The notes: generated from the letters alone by a model not told the origin. Positions 25,710 through 34,772 are shown, counted from the first letter of the stretch. The stretch: 48,333 nt of DNA from Sporolactobacillus terrae DSM 11697 (GCF_000648615.1 NZ_JFZC01000044.1:1-48333), one strand, 5' to 3'. Numbers and translations: made by a program.

Positions 25710-26489
25710 TCAGATGCTGATCATTCGCTTCATCAAGGCATGGGCCGCATAATGAACAAAATACCAGCAAGACAGGATCAGCGGCAAGCGTTCGACATTT
25801 CGGTAGACAAACCAAGTTTTCTTGGCTGCCTTCCATTTATTCCCTGACAGTGAGGTCTTCCCGCTGATTCGATATTCGGCCAGCACCTCATCCATACCAT
25901 AAGCCACGAGTCCTGTTTTCAGCAAAGAAAGCCAAGTTGCCAAGTCCTGTCTGGAACGAAGATCAGGCATATGAAAAGTCCCGGTCTGCTTTCGATCGAT
26001 CATCACCGTCAGACAGCCGACAATCGTATTTTTCAACATTCTTTTATAAGTCACACGCTTGGGGGCCGCTACGATTTTGTTAAGCAAGTGCCCTTCTGCA
26101 TCCATCAATTCATAGCCGGTAAAGGTAAATGCGTACTGATGCATTTCCATGAACCGCAATTGATTTTCTAACTTTCTTGGCTTCCAGCAATCATCGCTGT
26201 CGAGAAAGGCCACATAACGGCCTTTCGCATGATCCAGAGCCGTATTCCGAGCAAAGGCCGCACCATGATTTTCCTCTAAAAAAATGGGGCGAATGCGTGC
26301 ATCCTCTTTGGCCGCCTCGCGAAGCATCGTGCACGTCTGATCGGATGAAGCGTCATCGACAATGATCAGCTCCCAGTACGGCCAAGTCTGCGCGCGAACC
26401 GATTGGATCGTTTGCTGAATCGTTTTTTCCGAACAGTACGTCGGTGTGATTACCGAAATCAAGGCGTTGTAATCGTGTTCCGCAGCCAT
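25710..26489 (-). CDS. tuaG: GT2 glycosyltransferase, TuaG-like
   Basis: GT-A fold family 2 glycosyltransferase of 259 residues. VSVITPTYCSEKTIQQTIQS-type opening, IIVDDASSDQT (nucleotide-binding Asp), RNTALDHAKGRYVAFLDSDD (DXD motif, about 81-100) and RSRQDLATWLSLL (acceptor-side region) are present. It closely resembles B. subtilis TuaG, including the C-terminal NKWKAAKKTWFVYR. The start is ATG after GAGGGGAGCTG, 2 nt beyond the tuaF stop, so translation is coupled. Role: adds a sugar to the undecaprenyl-linked teichuronic-acid repeat on the cytoplasmic face. Confidence 0.88.
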   Translation of the reverse strand: MAAEHDYNALISVITPTYCSEKTIQQTIQSVRAQTWPYWELIIVDDASSDQTCTMLREAAKEDARIRPIFLEENHGAAFARNTALDHAKGRYVAFLDSDDCWKPRKLENQLRFMEMHQYAFTFTGYELMDAEGHLLNKIVAAPKRVTYKRMLKNTIVGCLTVMIDRKQTGTFHMPDLRSRQDLATWLSLLKTGLVAYGMDEVLAEYRISGKTSLSGNKWKAAKKTWFVYRNVERLPLILSCWYFVHYAAHALMKRMISI

Positions 26490-26491
26490 AA

Positions 26492-27184
26492 TTATTCAGC
26501 TCCCCTCGCGTCATTCTTGCGAATAAATTCCGGCAATGCCGCGGCAAGGAGCACAAGCGTCATTCCGAGCACGGCACCAAGGACCGCCCGTTTCTTCGAT
26601 GATAAGGTCGTGACACTCGCCCCGCTGCTTAGCGATACTTGCTCCAATTGCTGAGCCGGTCGCATCGTCAATTTTAAGCTTTGCAGTTTATAAACGAATC
26701 GCGTACGCGCAGCAGCATCGGTTGCCGGCGCCTTTTCCTTTTCTAATTGTGAAAGCGTTTGATCGATTAATTTTTCCCTCCGGTTATAATGCTGCCGATC
26801 AGCATCAAGGAAGGCATCCGTTATGGCTTGCGCGCCATTCTTTGCCTCTTCCTTTGATGCCGCGCGGTAACGGAGCTGAATCAAACGATTGTTCAAATCG
26901 CGAATCTCCACTTTGCTCAGCAATTCGTGTTCATTTTGCGCCCACAGTTGCGGCAGCTGCTGCTGGTAGAATGGCGCGTTGGTTAGCATTAGGATGACCG
27001 GATTCGTCTCGTTAAAAATGGGATCTTCATAGCTTCCCAATTGCACGGTTGCTTGCGCTTGATAAGAAGAAGGCATCGCGCCAACCGGTACGAGAAAACC
27101 GATGACGGCAAGTGCGGCAGGAAGCGCCAGCACCAGCCATAAATAGTGTTTTAAGCGTGTGGTAAACCGTTTCAGTAGATTCAT
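26492..27184 (-). CDS. tuaF: Wzz-like chain-length protein, TuaF-like
   Basis: Membrane protein of 230 residues with two transmembrane segments (about 15-35 and 205-225) flanking an extracytoplasmic, coiled-coil-prone domain: the polysaccharide co-polymerase (Wzz) layout, seen also in TuaF. The start is ATG at 27184, whose ATGA overlaps the tuaE stop; the frame extends 25 codons further upstream inside tuaE, which is not used because the overlap start is well placed. There is no Walker motif, so it is not a tyrosine autokinase. Probably sets polymer length with TuaE. Confidence 0.75.
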   Translation of the reverse strand: MNLLKRFTTRLKHYLWLVLALPAALAVIGFLVPVGAMPSSYQAQATVQLGSYEDPIFNETNPVILMLTNAPFYQQQLPQLWAQNEHELLSKVEIRDLNNRLIQLRYRAASKEEAKNGAQAITDAFLDADRQHYNRREKLIDQTLSQLEKEKAPATDAAARTRFVYKLQSLKLTMRPAQQLEQVSLSSGASVTTLSSKKRAVLGAVLGMTLVLLAAALPEFIRKNDARGAE

Positions 27185-28695
27185 TTCATCGACTCTCCCG
27201 ACTTTGAAACCGAGCAAAGGACGCTTGCGCAGCAAATCACAAAACCTAAAAACACCCAATGAAAATACAGATTGCTGACTGAACTGGGGCTGATACTGGA
27301 AATGAGAAAGGCCGTCTGAGCAGTCAAACCAGTTTCCACAAGCATCCTTGCTTTTTGATCCGTTTGTTTTGCATGTGCTTTATATAAGTAGAAAAAGAGG
27401 ACAAGATACATGACCAGATAACCGCCGCCGATCAGTAAGCCGAATGTCCCGGTAATCTCGCCAAGCCAATGATGCACCTCGAAAATTTGATCGGTATTCG
27501 TGATCGGCTGCTGTTCAAGATAAACCGAAAGATTGCCTGCGCCGACGCCGAAACCATACGTATCCGTTAAATAGTGCCAAGCGCTTTGCAACAGATTCAT
27601 CCGTACCGTATTTGAACTTGGATTCTCATTAACCGCATAAACGGCAGGTGCACGGATGATATGCTGCAGCATCTCCAGAAGTTTTCCTGAAAGAAGCAGT
27701 ACAGCTGCAGCTGCGAACAAGCCACCGCACCACAAGGCTATTTTTCTGCCGTTTTTCGGCAGCATTAGGAATGCATAACAGGCAATGCCGCCCGCAACCC
27801 CCAGCAGACAAGCACGCGATTCGGTTTGGATAATCAGCCAGACCGACAGTCCGGCAGCGCATAGGCAGAGCAGCCGAGCAAACGGCTGTTTCACGTTTCG
27901 AAGCGCCGCTAAATAAAAAAAGATCGAAACGGAAAGCAGCAATGCAAAATCGTTCTGATTTGTGAATACGGCGGTAGGGTAGCCCTGTTTGTAGTTTGGC
28001 CCATTAAACAACGTTGACGTCGGCAGCTGAATGCGCGCAAAATGATTGACAAGCCCGATGACAATCAAGCAACCGCTCATCACCATCCAGATTGTATGAA
28101 AAGCGACCAACTGGCGCACGCGCGTAAATGTAAACACCACAAGAAAAATGAACAGCATACCGATGCCGAGCAAGAACAGATATTTAATGCCCTCAGTAAC
28201 CGACCACGCCCAGGTAAGCGAAGCCAGCGCATAGGCCATCCAAAAACAAAGAAAGAGCAGGACACCTTTGACCGGCATCCTTACCCATTGCCCGCGCAAT
28301 CCGCCGCTTTTCACCACATAGACGAGAAACACGACGGCACTCGCAATTAAAAGGATTCTGTAAATAAAAAGCGTAAAGAAACCGATCGTTACGCGCAACA
28401 CGATTTGATTTAAAAAGGTGGAGGCAACGAAGACATACATCATGCTTGTCAGCAGTACGGATGACGATGTATGCTCCTTTAAATAAAGCGCGGCGATCAG
28501 CGCAGCTGAAATCCAGCCAAGTGTGGCCACAAGCTGCAGCCATGTGTCTCCAATCCAATAAATGCCCAGCAAACCAGCCGCCAGCAGCGCAATGAGAACG
28601 ACATGTTCACGAATCGCGCGATGATCCTCCCGCTGCGCTCGCGGATTGTATTGCTGCGATCGGTTCATGGCTTCGCTAAACTCAAACGACTTCAC
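27181..28695 (-). CDS. tuaE: O-antigen-polymerase/ligase-like protein, TuaE-like
   Basis: Polytopic membrane protein of 504 residues with about 11-12 hydrophobic segments and a large extracytoplasmic loop around residues 350-420. The loop contains FGVGAGNLSVYLEQQP and FEVHHWLGEITGTFGLL, the Wzy_C/O-antigen-ligase pattern with conserved His. It is likely the polymerase of the wall polymer, acting on the outer face. The start used is the GTG at 28695 (GGAG five nt before), overlapping the epimerase gene by 14 bp; an ATG nine codons later is an alternative. Confidence 0.8.
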   Translation of the reverse strand: MKSFEFSEAMNRSQQYNPRAQREDHRAIREHVVLIALLAAGLLGIYWIGDTWLQLVATLGWISAALIAALYLKEHTSSSVLLTSMMYVFVASTFLNQIVLRVTIGFFTLFIYRILLIASAVVFLVYVVKSGGLRGQWVRMPVKGVLLFLCFWMAYALASLTWAWSVTEGIKYLFLLGIGMLFIFLVVFTFTRVRQLVAFHTIWMVMSGCLIVIGLVNHFARIQLPTSTLFNGPNYKQGYPTAVFTNQNDFALLLSVSIFFYLAALRNVKQPFARLLCLCAAGLSVWLIIQTESRACLLGVAGGIACYAFLMLPKNGRKIALWCGGLFAAAAVLLLSGKLLEMLQHIIRAPAVYAVNENPSSNTVRMNLLQSAWHYLTDTYGFGVGAGNLSVYLEQQPITNTDQIFEVHHWLGEITGTFGLLIGGGYLVMYLVLFFYLYKAHAKQTDQKARMLVETGLTAQTAFLISSISPSSVSNLYFHWVFLGFVICCASVLCSVSKSGESMK

Positions 28696-29617
28696 GTTTT
28701 CTCCGTTTCAAGGCACGCAAGGTCATCCGCAGCCCATCTTTGAGCGACACCTCAGGTTTCCAATGCAGCAGTTCTTTGGCCTTTTCGTTGGAAAGCATGC
28801 TGTGGCGAATATCGCCGCTGCGCTTCGGCCCATAATAAACCTCCAGATCTGATCCGGAAACATCTTTCATCAACTGAAACAGATCGTTAATACTGATCGC
28901 GGTTTGTGATGAGACATTGACGCATAGATTTTCTTTAACGGAGAGGCCGGCAACAACGGCACGGGCCACATCTTCCACAAAAATAAAATCACGCGTTTGG
29001 TCGCCGTCGCCATAGATCATCGGCGGCGTTCCTTTTTGGATCCGATCGGAAAAGATCGAGACCACACCACCTTCACCATCCGCATCCTGACGCGGACCGT
29101 ATACATTACTGAAACGTAAGATGCTAGAGCGTAAATCATAAAATTTTGCGAATAGATGTAGATAATTTTCTACCGTTCGTTTCGTTAATCCGTAGGGAGA
29201 TTCCGGCTGCGTCGGATGCTCGGTTGTGACCGGAATTTCCAGCGGGTTACCATACACGGCCGCCGATGAAGCAAAAACGATTTTTTTCACATTGGAAAGA
29301 CGTGCACCGTTCATGATATTCAGTGATCCGGTTACATTCGTCCGTTCATCAAACAGCGGATCGGCGACCGATTGCGACACGCTGATCTGCGCAGCCAGAT
29401 GAACAATATAGTCCGGTTGAATCGATTTGACGACATTAATGACCGATGGATCGGCGATATCGCAAATATAAAGATCGACCGGGAGATTGGCAATATTCTC
29501 CCGACGCCCGGTAGAAAAGTTATCCATAACGGCAACGGCATAGCCTTTTTTTAGCAAGACCTCCACAACATGTGAGCCAATAAATCCGGCACCGCCGGTT
29601 ACCAATACTTTTTCCAT
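28682..29617 (-). CDS. UDP-hexose 4-epimerase (GalE/WbpP-like)
   Basis: Short-chain dehydrogenase/epimerase of 311 residues. NAD motif VTGGAGFIGSH (about 6-16), HLAAQISVSQSVADP, the active-site Ser in FASSAAVYGNP (about 117), the Tyr-Lys pair of SPYGLTK (142 and 146) and NVYGPRQDADGEGGVVSIF. It resembles GalE, WbpP and YtcB-type 4-epimerases. The gene lies inside the wall-polymer operon between tuaA and tuaE, where B. subtilis tua has none. The likely job is to supply UDP-GalNAc from UDP-GlcNAc or an epimerised uronic acid; substrate choice is inference. ATG with AGGAGGG upstream. Confidence 0.85.
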   Translation of the reverse strand: MEKVLVTGGAGFIGSHVVEVLLKKGYAVAVMDNFSTGRRENIANLPVDLYICDIADPSVINVVKSIQPDYIVHLAAQISVSQSVADPLFDERTNVTGSLNIMNGARLSNVKKIVFASSAAVYGNPLEIPVTTEHPTQPESPYGLTKRTVENYLHLFAKFYDLRSSILRFSNVYGPRQDADGEGGVVSIFSDRIQKGTPPMIYGDGDQTRDFIFVEDVARAVVAGLSVKENLCVNVSSQTAISINDLFQLMKDVSGSDLEVYYGPKRSGDIRHSMLSNEKAKELLHWKPEVSLKDGLRMTLRALKRRKREVV

Positions 29618-29653
29618 GGAAATCCCTCCTGATCGTAAAAGTCATCCCGTTTG

Positions 29654-30313
29654 TTAGCGGGCTCCGTCCCCGGTCAACAGGACTTTGACCGTGCGCAGCA
29701 AAATGCTGATCTCAAGCATTGGCGATAGGTTGCGGACATAGTACAAGTCATAAACGAGTTTTTCTTTTGGTGACAAATCATAGCCGCCGCTCACTTGGGC
29801 AAGCCCGGTTAGGCCCGGTTTCACCATTAGGCGGTTTTTAAATCCCGGAATCTCGCGATCAAATTTCTCGGTAAATACCGGTCGCTCCGGACGCGGACCG
29901 ATCAGCGACATGTCCCCTTTGAGTACGGAAAGAAATTGAGGAAGTTCGTCAATACGTGTTTTCCGAATAAATCGACCGACCCGGGTAACGCGCGGATCAT
30001 CGGCCTCCGCCCATTTTGCACCGCCGCGTTCGGCATCTTTTCGCATCGAACGAAGCTTAACCAATTTGAATCGTTTTCCACCCTTTCCGCAGCGTTCCTG
30101 AACGTAGAACGGCGAGCCCGGCGTCTCCAAAACGATCAATAAGGCGAAAATGAAAATGATCGGTGCAGCAAGCACGATCCCGACTGAGCTAGCGAGCAGA
30201 TCAAAGCCTCGTTTGATTGGCAGATACATTTTGATCCCCTCAGGGAGTGCAATTTGCGGCCGATTGACCATTGAATAGCCGCTGCACGCGCGTATTTCTT
30301 TTTCCGGCTTCAC
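29654..30313 (-). CDS. tuaA: Undecaprenyl-phosphate sugar-1-phosphate transferase, TuaA-like
   Basis: Initiating glycosyl-phosphate transferase of the WbaP/WcaJ family, short single-helix form, about 219 residues. It contains LPIKRGFDLLASSVGIVLAAP (membrane hairpin), FKLVKLRSMRKDAE, RIDELPQFLSVLKGDMSLIGPRPERPVF with the catalytic Asp-Glu, and GLTGLAQVSG. It loads the first sugar phosphate on undecaprenyl phosphate. The GTG at 30313 is preferred (GGAGAGG eight nt upstream). An ATG 28 codons further in, after GAGGGGATC, would give a shorter protein that still keeps the domain. It has its own promoter region with PHO-box-like repeats. Confidence 0.85.
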   Translation of the reverse strand: MKPEKEIRACSGYSMVNRPQIALPEGIKMYLPIKRGFDLLASSVGIVLAAPIIFIFALLIVLETPGSPFYVQERCGKGGKRFKLVKLRSMRKDAERGGAKWAEADDPRVTRVGRFIRKTRIDELPQFLSVLKGDMSLIGPRPERPVFTEKFDREIPGFKNRLMVKPGLTGLAQVSGGYDLSPKEKLVYDLYYVRNLSPMLEISILLRTVKVLLTGDGAR

Positions 30314-30361
30314 ATGAAACACCTCTCCAGTTCATCACTACTTGCCTTTGAACTTGTTTCA

Positions 30362-30415
30362 ATTATAGTGAACCTTTATGTAGGCAATATGATGACTCGT
30401 TTAAGGTTGTGTAAA
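30362..30415 (-). promoter_or_regulatory. PHO-box-like array and -10 before tuaA
   Basis: Minus strand, reading downstream: TTTACA, TTAAAC, ATCATA, TACATA, each separated by exactly 5 bp (11-bp period), then 9 bp and a perfect TATAAT. PhoP boxes of Bacillus are TTAACA-like hexamers with 11-bp period that replace the -35. The first box matches fully and the others at about four or five of six positions. The same geometry occurs at 34566-34619. Confidence 0.6.
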
Positions 30416-30449
30416 GGAATGGTTTAAATGATCCTCCGCAGAGCCGACT

Positions 30450-31877
30450 TTAAGAAGGAAAAGCTGAAGAATCATTTTCTCGTTTTGTCGCCCGAAACTT
30501 TTGATAGAACAGGACGATTGCCCGCCTTTGCATGAAGATCACTAATAAAAGCATGCCCAAATTTGCCAAAACCATAAATGGCAAATGCATGCTATTGAGA
30601 ACGCCGGCTGTAAAAAGAACCGCAATCACCGCATAGTGCCGATAAAGTGGAAAACTTCGCCAATTCTTTGCCGAAAACCAGCTTCTGGCAATGAAAAACA
30701 AAACATAGGAGACTCCGGTCGCAAGCCCGGCACCAATCGTGCCGAGTTTAGGAACTGCGAGTGCGTTAATCAGCAGACAAGGAACCAAAGACAAGAAGCT
30801 GACCCATAGATTCAAGTAGCTTTTTCTTGAGAAGACGATCCCCAATGTTGTCGTCTCGCTAAGCGTATAGAGAACCGGCTGCAGGCAAAGCAGGCCGATC
30901 AAGCCGGCGGCAGGCAGATAATCCGGTGAAAGTAAGCACATCAGGGGTTCTTTAAAGAGAAGCACGACGAAGTAAAGCACCGACATGAACAAGAGCACGC
31001 CACTGCTGACCATACGAAAAGCGGCAATCGATTTTCCCTCGGCGTGCCAGCGATACGCGGTTGGCACCCAGAAACTCGTAAACGCCGTCTGCACCACAGA
31101 CAAAACGGCGGCAACCTTAAGCGCGGCGGCAAACATGCCGACCGCATAAAAACTGCTCCATGTACGAAGGGAAAGCTGTCCGGCAGAATTGAGCAAAGAA
31201 GATGCCGAGGCGGCCACAACGAGCGGCAAACCGAAAAGAAGCATGCGATGTAAAAGCGCGCGATCGGGGCGAAAATGGCGGAGGCGAAACATCGCCCTCA
31301 ATCGAAATAGAATCAGCAGATCACCGAAAATTTGACCGACAGCTGCTGAATAAACCACAGCAAGAAAGTCGCGGCGGATGAAAAGAACGAACACAAGCGT
31401 AGCCGCAAGAACGATAAGCTTAATGAACACGGTGTAAAGCGAATAAGCAAGCGCTTTTTCCTGCATCCGTAAGGACAGCAGCAAGAAACGTTCAAAGCAA
31501 AGGAGGACAAGTGATACACCGAGCAGCAGTGATGCTGCATCATGATCCGGTTCGCCAAACAGCAGTTGCGAGGTTGTGCTGAGATTCAGTGCAATCATTG
31601 CCAAAATAAATAAGGCGAACAAAAGTGGAAGCAGCAGTGCATTCAAGAATAACGCTTCCCGATCGTTCACCTCATGAAATTCTCGTGTATACGCTTGATC
31701 GATGCCGAGGTACTGAAACGTAGCCAGCATCGTTAACGCAAGCAGAAACATGCTCGCTTTTCCGTATTCCTCAGGTGAAACAAAATGGGTGGTTACCGGA
31801 ATCGTAATCAGTCCGATAAATGCTGCACCAAACGGTCCGATCGAAAACGCAAGCAGACGCTTAATAAAGCTTTTCAT
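30450..31877 (-). CDS. Wzx-type polysaccharide flippase
   Basis: MOP-superfamily polysaccharide exporter with about 12-14 transmembrane helices, 475 residues. FSIGPFGAAFIGLITIPVTT, SPEEYGKASMFLL and LGIDQAYTREFHEV mark the N-terminal half. It should flip the lipid-linked repeat unit across the membrane, the job of TuaB in B. subtilis, though it does not look like a close TuaB orthologue. ATG follows AGAGGAA. It lies 15 bp after the GT4 gene and ends the tuaD-led transcript. A clear paralogue, roughly half identical over the first 145 residues by eye, is encoded at 35259-36671. Confidence 0.85.
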   Translation of the reverse strand: MKSFIKRLLAFSIGPFGAAFIGLITIPVTTHFVSPEEYGKASMFLLALTMLATFQYLGIDQAYTREFHEVNDREALFLNALLLPLLFALFILAMIALNLSTTSQLLFGEPDHDAASLLLGVSLVLLCFERFLLLSLRMQEKALAYSLYTVFIKLIVLAATLVFVLFIRRDFLAVVYSAAVGQIFGDLLILFRLRAMFRLRHFRPDRALLHRMLLFGLPLVVAASASSLLNSAGQLSLRTWSSFYAVGMFAAALKVAAVLSVVQTAFTSFWVPTAYRWHAEGKSIAAFRMVSSGVLLFMSVLYFVVLLFKEPLMCLLSPDYLPAAGLIGLLCLQPVLYTLSETTTLGIVFSRKSYLNLWVSFLSLVPCLLINALAVPKLGTIGAGLATGVSYVLFFIARSWFSAKNWRSFPLYRHYAVIAVLFTAGVLNSMHLPFMVLANLGMLLLVIFMQRRAIVLFYQKFRATKRENDSSAFPS

Positions 31878-31892
31878 TTTTTTCCTCTTCTC

Positions 31893-33143
31893 TTACTTCG
31901 GGTTTCTCCGTGGTTCATCCAGGCTGTTTTTAAACAGCCGAAGCAGCCCTGTATTTAGCTTTTGTATATTAAATGATTCTTTAATCGTTCGCCGTGCATT
32001 TTGCGTGATCCGCTTCCATTTTTCCGGTGTTTTGATCGCCTTTTCTAAGGCTTGTGCAAGCGATGCTGCATCCCGTTCCGGTACCAGATAGCCGTTTTCC
32101 CCATCTTGAATCAGTTCGGGAATCCCCGAGTGTATCGTGGCAACCACAAGCTTCTCCATCGCCATCGCTTCCATCAACTGAACCGGAATACCTTCCATAT
32201 CGCCGTCGCTTGCCGTTACACTTGGCGCAAGGACAACCTGCGCATCCTTCATTAATTTGATCCATTCATCCTGCGTTTTCCAGCCGACAAGCTGGATATG
32301 TCGTGTCATTTTGCACCGTTCAATCTGCTCCTGAAGCTTGTCCTTTAATGGACCGTCTCCGGCAATCGCATAACGAACGGAATAACCCTTTTTCACCAAT
32401 TGAGCCACCGCCTCAATCGCGTATTGCAAACCCTTTTTTTCAACCAACCGTGCTGCCGATACAAAGAACAACTGCACGGCCGGCTGCGAGGGATGACAAT
32501 CGAAGCGCAGCAGATCAATGCCCATGTGATGCACAACGGTTTTCGATGGTTCGGCGCCAAGGGCAATGCAGCGTCGGCGCCAATGCTCGCTGATCGGCAG
32601 AATCACTGATGGCGATTGAAACAAATCGTCGTAAACAGCGCTGCCCTTTTGCTTTACAAAACGCAACATATCGTACCCATGAAAAGCGGTAAATAGTTTT
32701 CCGCGCAGCAGCCCCATTTCAATGCATTTCTGCGCAAGCAAACCGTTTGGACCAAAGTGCGCCATGATCATCGAGTGGTCGGTAAGATCCACTTGATTGA
32801 GTTTGCGAATCAACAGCACCAAGTTCGGCATGGCCAGCAATTCACGAAGCGGCGCTTGACCTTGAACGTTTTTATTGAAGACGCGCGAAATGCCGTGTGC
32901 GCAAAAAGCGCGGACAAAGGCACATCCTTTTCGGATGCGCGAATTTGACTGCGCTGAATCCCCATAATAGACGACATGATCAAGCAAATCATAATACAGA
33001 ACATCCGGATGCACTTTGGCACCGCCGCTCTTCTTTGCCAGAATTGTCACTTCATGACCGGCGTCAATCAAGCCGGTGATTTGATTCAAAATAAAGGTTT
33101 GCGAGAGTTTCGGAAATTCGCCGACGAAAAATAAAATCTTCAT
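31893..33143 (-). CDS. GT4 glycosyltransferase, WcaL/AmsK-like
   Basis: GT-B fold family 4 glycosyltransferase of 416 residues. The opening FFVGEFPKLSQTFILNQI is that of colanic-acid WcaL/AmsK-type enzymes. Donor-site features: VSAARLVEKKGLQYAIEA, AIAGDGPLKDKL, VVLAPSV, EGIPVQLMEAMAMEKLVVAT (EX7E motif) and SGIPELIQDGENG. It stands where tuaC might be expected in function but its N-terminus differs from what is known of TuaC, so no symbol is given. ATG follows GGTGAG. It is 31 bp after tuaD and 15 bp before the flippase. Confidence 0.82.
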   Translation of the reverse strand: MKILFFVGEFPKLSQTFILNQITGLIDAGHEVTILAKKSGGAKVHPDVLYYDLLDHVVYYGDSAQSNSRIRKGCAFVRAFCAHGISRVFNKNVQGQAPLRELLAMPNLVLLIRKLNQVDLTDHSMIMAHFGPNGLLAQKCIEMGLLRGKLFTAFHGYDMLRFVKQKGSAVYDDLFQSPSVILPISEHWRRRCIALGAEPSKTVVHHMGIDLLRFDCHPSQPAVQLFFVSAARLVEKKGLQYAIEAVAQLVKKGYSVRYAIAGDGPLKDKLQEQIERCKMTRHIQLVGWKTQDEWIKLMKDAQVVLAPSVTASDGDMEGIPVQLMEAMAMEKLVVATIHSGIPELIQDGENGYLVPERDAASLAQALEKAIKTPEKWKRITQNARRTIKESFNIQKLNTGLLRLFKNSLDEPRRNPK

Positions 33144-33174
33144 TCACGACTCACCAACTTCAGATATATTGCGT

Positions 33175-34494
33175 TTACTTGCTGACTTCTGGAACAACAT
33201 TCGGACGGCCGATCGAGTAATACTCTAGGTTTGCTTTCCGAGCAGCCGCGATGCTGTAGCAGTTACGACCGTCGAAGACAATCGGCTGATCCATCAGACG
33301 TACATACGTTTCCGGATCCATTCGTTTGATGTCCGGCCAGTCGGTAATGATTACCGCAAAATCTGCACCGTCCAACGCTTCAGCAACATGATTCGTATAA
33401 CGTGCCGGCGCACTGATCCATTTTGTCCCCCGATCTGCGGCAATTGGATCATAGCCGATCACATCTGCACCAAGTGCTGCCAACTGCGGAATCATCACCA
33501 GCGCCGGCGACTCGCGCAGATCGTCTGTATTCGGTTTGAACGCGAGTCCGAGCACCGCCACTTTTTTTCCATTGATCGACCCGAATCGCTCGAGTATTTT
33601 ATCGATGAGTAAGCGGTGCTGCTGATTATTCACTTCAATCACCGATTTAAGCAAATTAAACGTATGATGATGGTTGCCGGCCAGCTGTACCAGCGCATTG
33701 GTATCTTTCGGGAAGCAAGAACCGCCGTAACCGATGCCGGCGCGCAAGAACGCACCGCCAATCCGATGATCCATCCCCATTCCCTTGGCTACCTCTTCGA
33801 CATTTGCGCCGAGCTTTTCGCAAAGATTAGCAATTTCATTGATAAAACTGATTTTCGTCGCCAGAAATGCATTCGATGCATATTTGATCATTTCACTGCT
33901 GAACAGATCGGTTTTCACGATTGGAATGCCAAACGGTTCATTAATTTCCGCAAGTAGACTCGCCGTTGCCTCATCTTCAGTGCCGATGATCATCCGGTCT
34001 CCGTGGAACGTATCATGAATCGCCGAACCCTCTCTAAGAAATTCAGGGTTCGACGCGATCCGGATAAACACCCCGGGACGAATACGCCGCATCATAAGAC
34101 GCTTGATGCGCAGATTAGTGCCAACCGGAACCGTACTCTTGATCACAACCACAACCGGATGATCGATCTGCTCGGCAACTTCGACTGCCGCTCGTTCAAC
34201 ATAGCTTAGGTTTGCCGATCCGTCCGTATTTTGCGGCGTGCCAACCGCGAGATAAACGACAGCCGCATCGGCTAACCCCAACTTGTGTCGGTCGGTAAAA
34301 AACAAACGGTTCTGTTTCTGGTTTCTCAGCATCATCTCGCCAAGTCCCGGCTCATAGATCGTCGGCACCCCTTGATTCAGCGCCTCGACCTTCTTCGGAT
34401 CTACATCGATACACGTAACGGTATGCCCGATTTCCGCAAGCGCAACCCCCGTCACTAAGCCAACATAACCTGTGCCAATGACCGCGATTTTCAT
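33175..34494 (-). CDS. tuaD: UDP-glucose 6-dehydrogenase
   Basis: Oxidises UDP-glucose to UDP-glucuronate with NAD, supplying the uronic acid of teichuronic acid; 439 residues, cytosolic. Motifs: IAVIGTGYVGLVTG (about 3-16), AVGTPQNTDGSANL, STVPVGT, NPEFLREGSAIHD, the active-site Cys in GIGYGGSCFPKDT (about 260) and LAFKPNTDDLRESPA. The ATG at 34494 follows GGAGGGG at 6 nt; a GTG at 34509 is within that Shine-Dalgarno. It heads the operon, unlike B. subtilis where tuaA is first. A PHO-box-like array lies about 70-125 bp upstream. Confidence 0.92.
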   Translation of the reverse strand: MKIAVIGTGYVGLVTGVALAEIGHTVTCIDVDPKKVEALNQGVPTIYEPGLGEMMLRNQKQNRLFFTDRHKLGLADAAVVYLAVGTPQNTDGSANLSYVERAAVEVAEQIDHPVVVVIKSTVPVGTNLRIKRLMMRRIRPGVFIRIASNPEFLREGSAIHDTFHGDRMIIGTEDEATASLLAEINEPFGIPIVKTDLFSSEMIKYASNAFLATKISFINEIANLCEKLGANVEEVAKGMGMDHRIGGAFLRAGIGYGGSCFPKDTNALVQLAGNHHHTFNLLKSVIEVNNQQHRLLIDKILERFGSINGKKVAVLGLAFKPNTDDLRESPALVMIPQLAALGADVIGYDPIAADRGTKWISAPARYTNHVAEALDGADFAVIITDWPDIKRMDPETYVRLMDQPIVFDGRNCYSIAAARKANLEYYSIGRPNVVPEVSK

Positions 34495-34565
34495 CTGAGT
34501 CCCCTCCACATTTTTCCTCTATGATTAGGATATCCTCGAAAATTAGATTTCATGCATTGCTTCTT

Positions 34566-34619
34566 ATTATGCATGCCGCACGTAAAGGGAATATTAAGGA
34601 AAACGATGAATTTAGTTAA
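34566..34619 (-). promoter_or_regulatory. PHO-box-like array and -10 before tuaD
   Basis: Minus strand, reading downstream: TTAACT, CATCGT, TTAATA, TTTACG with 5-bp spacers (11-bp period), then 9 bp and CATAAT. Boxes one, three and four match the Bacillus PHO-box consensus TT(A/T)A(C/T)A at five, six and five positions; box two does not match. The 54-bp layout is the same as at 30362-30415. Confidence 0.6.
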
Positions 34620-34729
34620 GTTTTGCTGCGGACGGCGCCGGCAAAAGGATCCCAGCCTCAGCAACGCAGGTCGAAGCTTTGCTTTGATCCTGCTTTCCCT
34701 ATTTGATCGATCATTGATCATTCCCCTGA

Positions 34730-34770
34730 CAATTAGAAAATCCGTTCCCTCCGATTAGAGTGGAACGGAT
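34730..34770 (-). terminator. Intrinsic terminator after small unknown gene
   Basis: ATCCGTTCC and GGAACGGAT pair around a 13-nt loop, and the minus strand continues TTTTCTAATT. It lies just after the stop of the 91-residue protein gene and upstream of tuaD. Confidence 0.75.
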
Positions 34771-34772
34771 CG

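Noticed and set aside
31893-33143. Calling this glycosyltransferase tuaC
   Set aside because: Its N-terminus is that of WcaL/AmsK-type enzymes and position alone does not prove orthology.
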